From: Amyelois transitella
Lineage: Eukaryota > Arthropoda > Insecta > Lepidoptera > Pyralidae
NCBI RefSeq assembly: GCF_032362555.1
Contig: NC_083505.1
Coordinates: 2,037,501 to 2,101,500, forward strand
Direction of reading: 5' to 3'
DNA length: 64,000 bases
A model generated the notes under the pieces. It did not search any database. It was not told the origin of the DNA and worked only from the letters and a program-made list of their open reading frames with translations. The translations under genes and the position numbers were made by a program. Shown here in pieces: positions 1-10,500 of the stretch (position 1 is the stretch's first letter; each line of letters opens with the position of its first letter).

Positions 1-19
1 ACGTAGGACCTAATTTTAT

Positions 20-282
20 ACATACATACATACATATCATCACGTCTATATCCCTTACGGGGTAGACAGAGCCAACAGTCTTGAAATGACTGAAAGGCCA
101 CGTTCAGCTATTTGGCTTAATGATAGAATTGAGATTCAAATAGTGACAGGTTGCTAGCCTGTCGCCTAAAAAAGAATCCCAAGTTTGTAAGCCTATCCCT
201 TAGTCGCCTTTTACGACATCCATGGGAAAGAGATGAAGTGGTCCTATTCTTCTTTTTATTGGTGCCGGGAACCACACGGCAC
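20..282 (-). mobile_element. SINE with (TATG)n tail, near full-length
   Basis: On the minus strand it begins GTGCCGTGTGGTTCCCGGCACC and ends CCCGTAAGGGATATAGACGTG followed by TATG repeats. It belongs to the commonest repeat family in the window. Confidence 0.8.
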
Positions 283-289
283 CTAATTT

Positions 290-600
290 TATTTTATCTT
301 TAAATGTCCTGAGTTTTACACTAACACTCGCTTCACCTTTCACTTTTCCAACGGTCAGGGAAAACATCGTGAGGAAACCTGCACATTCAGTCAACTGGAT
401 ATGTAACCATGATCGATCCAATACGGGTTAGGTTCCCATGCAAAGGTTGTGAAGGTTAGACGGGAGTCGCTTCGCATAAAAACCTGACTCTTTCAAACCA
501 GGATCCATGGTCAAAGGCTTTCCACGGGCTCCTCTCCAGAGTGATGAGAGGATGCATCTGGGACTTAACTTGCTAGGAGGCAGACTTGTTTCACTTTTCA
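290..600 (+). repeat. Dispersed repeat of unknown class (GGGAGTCGCTTCG family)
   Basis: Homologous stretches occur near 31755-31870 (same strand) and on the minus strand near 35118-35185 and 61560-61680. Shared blocks include GGGAGTCGCTTCG and GGCTCCTCTCCA. It looks like the 3' part of a retrotransposon, with no coding capacity visible. Confidence 0.5.
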
Positions 601-692
601 AAACATTGTAGGGTTGGGGGCTTTGTAAAATTTACGACTCCTAGACTATTTACTTAAGTTCTTATTATTCCTATAGTATTTCATTTTATATA

Positions 693-796
693 CATACATA
701 CATATAATCACGTCTATATACCTTGCGGGGTAGACAGAGCCAACAGTCTTGTAAAGACTGATAGGCTACGTTCAGCTATTTGGCTTTCAGATAGAA
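693..796 (-). mobile_element. SINE (TATG tail), truncated
   Basis: Only the tail-proximal 100 bases remain, matching the copy at 20-282. Confidence 0.7.
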
Positions 797-1208
797 TTCA
801 TTTTCATGGAATTTTTTTTTGTTTATTATTTTTTTTTTATTGTTTTATTTAAAATATTTATTTTGCTCTTCTAAAAATAAATTATAATTTTTTTTAAATT
901 AAATATATTGATAGGTATTATTGTTTCATGAAAACTAATTATGAATCGGTAAACACCGTTAACAATGTGATTATTATTTTATCACGGCCTCTATTTGTAA
1001 GTGCGCCCTTGAGATTGAGACAGCACACGTGACAATTCCACTAGAAAATAACAATGGACATAGCAATTATAGTTATTACTTGATGACCACTATTTCCCTC
1101 TAATAGTTATTTAAATTTTTTCACAAGTACTTCTTGTTACCCGGCATAACTCTTAGTGCGGAGTGAGTTTCATGTAATAGTGGAATCACTTTTAAAACGT
1201 GAACGTGG

Positions 1209-1288
1209 CATATCAGTATTTTCAAGACTGCTGGCTCTGTCTACCCCGCAAGGGATATAGACGTGATTATGTGTATGTATGTATGTGT
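1209..1288 (+). mobile_element. SINE (TATG tail), 3' fragment
   Basis: TGGCTCTGTCTACCCCGCAA followed by the GTATGTATGT tail identifies a 3' fragment. Confidence 0.7.
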
Positions 1289-1339
1289 AATTTTAAATCT
1301 GATATAATTTTTATAGAAGCCATATTGGTTAAGGGAAAA

Positions 1340-1534
1340 GTTTCTACTTGTGCCATGTGGTTCTTTTTTTTGTTGGTGCCGCAACCTAAAAAAAAATAGG
1401 ACCAAACCATTTCTCTCCCATGGATGTCGTAAAAGGCGACTAATGGATGGGTTTATTGTAACTTGGGATTTACCTTTTAAGCGATGGGCTAGCAACCTAT
1501 TTGAATCTCAATTCTTTTATTAAGCCAAACAGCA
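1340..1534 (+). mobile_element. SINE (TATG tail), 5' portion
   Basis: Carries the head GTGCCATGTGG and the internal block ATGGATGTCGTAAAAGGCGA. It ends about 60 bases before the exon acceptor at 1592, so it sits next to functional splice signals. Confidence 0.7.
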
Positions 1535-1592
1535 GCAGCAATACGAATATTACAATTTTTGATGTTATATAATAAAAAATGTTTGTTTCCAG

Positions 1593-4500
1593 CATTCCGT
1601 ATCTGCGCGCATACACTAGTAGCTATTAACGTGATCTGCTCCGACCGTCTCACTCCAGAAGACTGCTCCAGACTGCACAGGGTGACAGAACTATCTAGAA
1701 CGTTGAACATCCAGGTTGCCGCAATGGGAGAGTTTTGGTCGTGGGACAATATAGAATGTGAGTAAATGCATTTTAACACCAGACGGAGAGAGAGGGGTGA
1801 TTATAAGTTTGACGTGTCCGTCTGTTTGTCTGTGTCATTATAGGTCGCAAACGGATGAAGCGATTTCAACTTATTTTTTTTTTATTAAAGGTGATTTACT
1901 TGCGAGTGTTCTTAGATGGTTGAAAGGAAATGATGAATAATTGTGAAGATGCTTTGGTAATGTCACACGTGTTACGTCATATATTTTTTTTTATAAATTG
2001 AATTTACACATGAAAATGAATATTAAATCAAGACATAGTGACGCCACCTGCGCGTTATCACAAAAATCGTAATTAATTATGTCTTATCAGTGAACAGATG
2101 TTACTGTTGAAGATGTCATGTGAAAGTTTATGTAAATAAGTATAAAACGAATTGTGGACTTCGTCATATCTGCGTACGGATTTCGTAGGAGGCGACTAAT
2201 GGAAGAAAACACAATTGCGTCCACACACACTTGTTTAATGTTTAGATTGTTGTCAAGCTAACATAGTTTTAAAGAAAGCGATTTTTTTTTTCAAATTACT
2301 TTTGTTAATATCTCGAGTTGTGAGTGACATCACGTACACCAGTACTTTAGTGACATTTGTATACTATATAACTTTAAAACTGTGAAAACGGCATCAAATT
2401 CTGTTATTTTTTTTTTAGCTGATTGATAGATAGATAGTTAGATAGATAATTCATTTATTTGATTTGCTACACACAATTTACAATTTTATATGGAATACAA
2501 ATTAATTAGGGTGTGAGTTGCAACAATACAAAAAGGTCACAACTCAACGAATTTATTGCTATAGAGCAATACGCTGATTTTCAGTTATGACCTAGGTACC
2601 TACTAGTGCAGGTCAATCTGCGCACGTAATAAAAAAAAAACATAAAGAAACAAACAAACAAACAAAGACTCGTGTCGTGACTTAAAGTTTTATTGTATAT
2701 GTGTGATATATTGTATAAACATATTATATAAACAAAAATAATAAATTTGGTCGTTTTGACTTTGTGTTATTTGTTTGTAATATCTTTATTGCATAGAAAT
2801 TTACACAGGAACAAGTATAAAAGAAACGAATATGATGAATGAAGGGATCCCTTCCAGTCAACCGGCAAACAATAAAGGAACTAGATAATTAAGTAAAAAG
2901 CGGCAAGTCACTGTGTTTTTAGCAACAATATAAAAATATACTAACAGATATACAAACAATAGACATATACCTACCCATAATACGAGTATACATGTATAAT
3001 TTGTGTTATTTTTAGGTTCACCAATCGTCTCAAAGTACAGAGTTGCAATTTTAGAATTATCTTAGATTACACGCAATTATTTTATGCGTTATTCAATGCA
3101 ATGCAATCGTATGGAGGCATCCTTTGTTTTGTTTATGTATGAATCAACCAGCGTGTTACGGGATTGTCCTATAGGAAGACCGCTGACCTGTCACATCATT
3201 GCACACGGCACCGATGCAATGAATTGCGCAAGTGAAGTAAAGTGCCGACGCAGCAGCACGTGCAAGCCTCGACGCCCGCCCGGAGACCGGACGCCTCGGC
3301 CACTTGGGCTTCACACTTCGACCCATGCACTTACTTGTAATTAGTCGTAATTATAACTTGTAATTTCATTCTTTTAATAAATTAGTATTTTAAATTTTGG
3401 TTTTTTTTGAGACCTCCGACTCGCTGGACCATAATTGGCGCAGTCTTGGTAGTAGGCTCGAGCTAGGCGTGCGCGATCGCGATCAAGATTTCCGCTGGAA
3501 TTCAGCCCGAGTCCCGCGTGACTAGCTGGTTCTCGAACCTTCGTCGAGCTGACCTACTCATCTCTACTCGTCGAGCTGAGGGCGGAGGAGATATCCGATC
3601 TTCGATATCACTCAAGAAGGACCAGGTATCGAGACATGATACTGTAAGTACGCTACAATTTATTCGTGGTGTTGCTTTCCCTATTTCCTAATTTCCTAGT
3701 GTAGTAAACTTCCAAAATTTTTCACCCTCGTAAATTACCTCATAGCTCTGCATCCAGGCAGGCTAGAGACACTTTTATTGATAGTAATAGAGATTTAGAT
3801 TCATTAGATTTAGATAGTAATAGCGTAGAAATGGCTCAGCAGCAAATACCATTAGGACAGCCGTCCACTGGGCATGTTGAACCTGACACTATAATTAAGG
3901 CCCTTCGATTGGCGCCTGACTTTGATGGCAATCCTCATACACTGCCTCGCTTTATACAATTATGCGATCAGATTGTAGGAGCCTATTGGACGGAGGATAA
4001 CCACCTCACCAATCTGTTCTTGATTAACGGCATACTAAACAAGATAAAGGGCAATGCCGCATTGACTATAAATGCGAATGGTATTCCATCCGATTGGTTA
4101 GGTATCAGAAACCATCTTATTAATAATTTCAGTGACCAAAGAGATGAGACCACTTTGTATAACGATCTAGCTATGCAAGTTCAAGGTAATAGCTCTCCTC
4201 AAGAGTTCTACGATAGGTGTCAGACATTGTTTAGCACTATAATGACGTTTGTAACCTTACACGAAAGCATCCCCACGACCGTAACTGCTAAGAGAGACCT
4301 GTATAAAAAATTGACAATGCAGGCTTTTGTTCGCGGACTCAAAGAACCTTTGGGATCTCGTATAAGGTGCATGCGTCCAGAGAGCATGGAGAAAGCATTG
4401 GAGTTTGTTCAGGAGGAGTTAAATACTATGTATTTACAGCAACGTAATGAAGGACTCCCTAAAAACTTACAAGGGTCATCCGCCTCTAAACCTGTACAGA

Positions 4501-7500
4501 CACCAACGCCATCGCCACAAACTCAACTACCTCAAATACCTAAACCTTTCACCTTTGGTCCTATGACACAATTTCCACCTCGTCAGAATTTTAATAATTA
4601 TCAACCTAAACCTAATGCACAATTCCAACTCAATCAAACTACACCTCGCATGCCTACACGCACCCAACAGATGTTCGCAGCACCACCTCGAAATTATAAT
4701 GCCAATAGTAATATGTTCAGATTACCAAATCGAAATTTTAATAATAATGCCGGTCCTCGCCCTATGAGCGGCGTTAATCATTTTACACCAAGAGTTTTAC
4801 CACCTAGTGGCCATGACTGGACCAAACATGGCAATCCGCCTCCCACAAATTATTTCAAATCTCGAGATGTGAATCTGAACGAGTGTTATGCTTATGATTC
4901 TGATTATAATTACTACCCCGTGTATTACGAACCAGACTATAGTGACTATAATAACTATAACTACGTTGAACCTATTGACTACGACAGGACTAACTATAAT
5001 GTTTTTGACGAAAACCTGTATACTGGACAAGGACCGAGTATATCGGAAGTGACTTATAATGGACAGACAGATAACCTTCCCCAGCCATCGTCTAGCCAAG
5101 CTGAGGATTTTCAGATAGCCAGCCTTACAAAAAAGTTAAAATAGAAGTTAATCTGCAAACACAACGACAGTTACCCTCATGTGCAATTGAATTATGACCC
5201 CTTTCAAATAACTAATATACACAGTACTTCTAAAAGTGATCATTCTATAACTTTACCGTGTTTCCAAGAATTCAAGTGTGATAATGACATTACATTATTC
5301 CTTTATGACTTTCACGAGTTCTTTGATGGATTAATAGGGTTAGATTTGCTCACCCAATGGGAAGCCAAACTTGATCTTAAAGACTTAATAATAGTAACTA
5401 GCAACGCGTCCAACCCTATCAAAATGTATAACTCGCGCAACGTTAACCTCTACGAGGATATCATACCAGCTAAATCTTCTAAGTTACTTAGACTTCCTAT
5501 CAATGTAGGGGACGGTGATGCTTATATACCGGAACAAGTATTGTGTAACTGCCTAATTCATGAATGTATAACCTCAGTTAAGAACAATCGCGGTGTGATA
5601 GAAATTGAAAACCCATCCGATCACGATGTTATATTATCTTTGGATAGACCCGCGAATGCCGAACTGTTCAATGTCGATAGTGCTAGCATAGATCAGCAGC
5701 CCATGTCTAAGCGAACCCAAGAGGTTCTGTCGCGTCTACGTACAGACCACCTCAACGCAGAAGAGAAAGCCAACCTACTACAGCTTTGCTCACAATACTC
5801 AGATATATTTTATATTGATGGTGAAGCCTTGACATTCACCAACCAAGTTAAACATTCTATTAAAACCACGGATGAGGTACCGATCTACACTAAAAGCCAC
5901 AGGTATCCCTTTATACACAGACAAGAAGTCCGTGATCAAATTCAAAAAATGTTAGATCAGGGAATAATAAGGCCCTCGGAGTCTGCATGGAGCTCCCCCA
6001 TCTGGGTAGTTCCCAAGAAATTAGATGCATCCGGCAAACAAAAATGGCGTTTAGTTGTCGATTTTCGTAAACTAAACGAAAAGACTATTGACGACAAGTA
6101 CCCTATACCGAACATCAATGACGTACTTGACAAGCTAGGAAAGTGTCAATACTTCACTACACTTGATTTGGCGTCCGGATTTTATCAATGCGAAATGAAT
6201 CCACAAGATATACCTAAAACAGCCTTCAATGTAGAGCACGGGCACTTTGAATTCCTTCGGATGCCGATGGGATTAAAAAATGCGCCATCAACCTTTCAAA
6301 GAGTGATGGACAATGTCCTTAGAGGCCTTCAAAATGAAATATGCCTGGTATACTTGGACGACATAATAGTCTTTAGTACTTCTCTCCAAGAGCACATCCT
6401 TAACCTTGAAAAGGTTTTTCAGAGACTCAGGGAATCTAACTTCAAAGTACAAATGGACAAGTCAGAGTTCCTCAAGCTTGAGACTGCCTATTTAGGTCAC
6501 GTCATAACTCGTGACGGTATCAAGCCAAATCCCGATAAAATATCCGCAATAGTTAAATATCCAATCCCCAAAACCAGTAAGGAAATCAAACAATTTTTAG
6601 GCCTCCTCGGTTACTACCGAAAATTCATACCAGATTTTGCCCGTATAACCAAGCCAATGACCCACTGTCTTAAGAAAGGTCAGAGAATATCAATTGATAA
6701 TCCGGCTTACGTTAAGTGTTTTGAGACATGTAAAAGCTTACTGACAAATGACCCCATACTTAAATACCCTGACTTTGAAAAAGAATTCATACTGACTACA
6801 GACGCAAGTAACTTCGCAATCGGAGCCATATTTTCTCAAGGGCCCATAGGTTCCGACAAACCTATATCCTACGCGTCTCGTACTCTTAATACCAGTGAGA
6901 CCAACTATAGCACAATAGAGAAAGAGCTATTAGCCATAGTTTGGGCCACCAAGTATTTCAGGCCATACTTGTTTGGTAGAAAATTTAAGGTGTTAACAGA
7001 TCATAAACCACTCCAGTGGCTAATGAGTCTGCGTGAACCCAATTCTCGGCTTACAAGATGGAAACTGAAATTAAGCGAGTACGATTTCAGTGTCATATAC
7101 AAAAAAGGCAAAAGCAATACGAACGCCGACGCACTGTCTAGGGTAGAAATTCACAATGAAGAATTAGACCAATTGTTAGACGACCTACAGTCCATAATAG
7201 GTAATCCATCAGAAAAACCACAGACATTACAGGGTTCCACAACAGCCACGGTACATACCAGTGAGGAGAACCCGATATTAGAAGTCCCCATTACCGATGA
7301 ACCCCTTAATAAATTTCACCGACAGCTCGTCATAACTATCGTAGGTGACGTAAAAAAGCGACCTGTCGTAACTAAACCATTTGATACACATACCCGAGTT
7401 TCAGTACAGATTTCGGAATCAAATTTAGAACAAGAAGTTATTAATACAGTCAAAGAATATGTAAATCCTAAAGTTAAGACTGGTATGTTGTTAAACCCCC

Positions 7501-10500
7501 CACTTGCGATGTATTCAATCATACCTATCATTCAAAATAATTTCAAAAATTCAGCTATGAACCTTGTACTTTGTAAAAGTGAAATAGAGAATGTCAAACA
7601 GTACTTGAGGCAACAAGAAATAATCAGCAACTATCACAATGGCAAAACTAACCATCGTGGTATAAATGAATGTTTCTTGTCCCTTTCTCATCGCTACTTT
7701 TGGCCCAAGATGAAAGAACACATCGCAAAATTTATAGGAGAATGTACCATATGCGGGCAGGCTAAATATGACAGAAACCCCGTTAAGCCACAATTTAATC
7801 TTGTCCCACCTGTGTCTAAGCCCTTCGAAGTAGTCCATATGGATCTTTTCACTGCCCAAAACGAGAAATATCTAACTTTCATTGACGTTTTCTCGAAATA
7901 TGCACAGGCATACATCCTTAGGGATGGTACAGCACTCAGCATCCTACAAGGGCTCCTAACATTCTGTACCCATCATGGACTTCCCTTAACAATAGTCACC
8001 GACCAGGGACCAGAGTTTAATAACCAAATGTTTTCAGAGTTCGTAAGATTACATAAAATAACACACCACAAGACCTTGGCCCATACACCTAGTGATAATG
8101 GCAACATAGAACGATTCCATTCTACCCTTCTTGAACATCTCCGTATTCTTAGTATCCAACAAAAAACAGAGCCCATTGTTAATCTAATGCCTTATGCTCT
8201 CATAGCTTACAATAGTTCCGTACATAGTTTTACTAAGTGTAGACCATATGATCTAATAAATGGCCACTTTAACCCCCGAGATCCCATAGACATAGATGTT
8301 ACTGGACACTTAATGCAACAGTACCTACAAACACACAAAGACCGAATGAAGACAGTGTACGAACTAATACATGACTCTACCACCGTTGAACGTGAGGCTA
8401 TTATAGAGAACCGAAATAAAAATCGCGAGCCGGAAATAGAATACCAACCCCAACAACAAGTTTTTATAACCAACCCTTCAGCCAGTAGGCAAAAGATAGC
8501 CCCAAGATATACCCAAGATACTGTATTGGCGGATTTGCCGATCCATATCTATACTTCTAAAAAGCGCGGCCCAATTGCAAAAGTTAGACTGAAAAGAATC
8601 CCCAAGTCAGCAAAATTGTTGCAGGTTACTCCTAACTCTGACCGTGACACGAGCGCAAGAAGTTCAAGTTGACAGCCTGGAAGACGGACCTGGACTTTTG
8701 CCCTTCAAATTGGGACCTACTAGACTAGTAACACATGACCACTCCTTCCTACAATACATTGAGCTTAGTAGCATTGAGAAACATATTGAACTTGTTAAAC
8801 ACCAAATCGTAGAACTAAAAGTTAGATTACCTAATGATACTTATCAAATATTTGAACACCAGGTAGATTACTTAAGTAACAAATTAAATAAAACAACATA
8901 CGAACTGGACAGTCTAGAACCCCATCGTTTACGAAGAGGTCTCGTAGATGGTCTAGGGTCTATGATAAAAAGTATAACAGGAAATTTAGATTATACAGAC
9001 GCTATAAACTATAATAAGGCCATTGAATCTCTTGAAACCAATCAAAAGAAATTAGCTAGTAACTATAATACCCACGTTAGCTTAAATAAGGAGTGGATGG
9101 CTCATCATGCGAGTGTATTAGTTAGTCTAGTAGAAAATCAAAAGAAACTTAACCATACATTGAATATTCTTCTAGACGACGAGATCCATAAGAATAGCAA
9201 TCTGATAAAATACGCTAAGTTAGCTCAGTTCTTATCGATCGTCACCAATAATATAGATGAACTCTCAAACGAATTACGCAGAATAGAAGATATATTGGCG
9301 TTCACTCGTACATCAAGTGTCCATCACTCGATGTTAAGAGTCGACATTTTAAGTAAGATTATTAGAAAACTTAAGGAATTATATAATAACGAACAATTAT
9401 TAGATATAGATTTAAGAGACTATTATAATATCATACAGGCAGGTTCATATTATATGAATAGACAAATAGTTATAGTTTTCAAGTTTCCAATACTTTCAAC
9501 AGAAACCTATGATCTTTATAAATTACCTATAGTACCCAACCAATATAACCAAATCCTAATACCCCCTCATCCTTTACTAGCAACCAACGGTAAAGAGTAC
9601 ATGTACATAGAGGCAGAATGCCCGAAGATACAATCTCGATACCTATGTCAACCAACAACTTACCAGCAAATTAGATCGGATTCTGACTGTATCCAGACAC
9701 TCATCTTCAGACAGGCCATCGACGACTCCTGCCAGCAGATCACCGTCAATCTTACAAGAGAGACGCTAGAAAAGTTGGATGACAGACATTACATCCTAAC
9801 TCTTCCACGGCCAACCAAAGTACGATTTACATGTGAGCGAGATGAATACCGAATTCTGCATCGTAGCCATCTCATTACTATTCCACGTCGGTGTTCAGTT
9901 CAAACAGATGACTTCACCATCTACAACTCTCAAGATCGCGTCGAAGGACAACCCGTCAAGATATTCAACATCCCCGATAACCCGGACCTACACATCTCAT
10001 CGCAGCCAGCGATAACTCTTAATTCTATCGACCTGAAGATGCTTCGGAACATTCAAGATAGAGTTTTATCCCAGAAACCCATGGAAATGGACGAAGTGAA
10101 TACAGCATCCCTATACCACACTACAGTACCATTATATGTATTGCTGAGCATCACTGCAGTCGCAGCTACGGTTATATTAAGCCGCAAATATATGAACCGA
10201 AGACAGAATCCTGGAACCACAGACGATATCCCGAAGACTGAAGAAACTTCCAGATCCACAACTATATACAGCATCCCAAGCCCTGCAAACAGAATATCGA
10301 ACGCAACATTTTCGTTAAAGAACCTAAAATAGTTGCGTTTCTAAGGGTGGAGGTGTTACGGGATTGTCCTATAGGAAGACCGCTGACCTGTCACATCATT
10401 GCACACGGCACCGATGCAATGAATTGCGCAAGTGAAGTAAAGTGCCGACGCAGCAGCACGTGCAAGCCTCGACGCCCGCCCGGAGACCGGACGCCTCGGC

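Noticed and set aside
1199..1495. Overlapping frames on both strands near 1.2-1.5 kb
   Set aside because: They lie within SINE copies; the peptide text simply translates the repeat.
7316..8473. Minus-strand frames inside the integrase region
   Set aside because: Shadows of an intact pol frame with catalytic residues.
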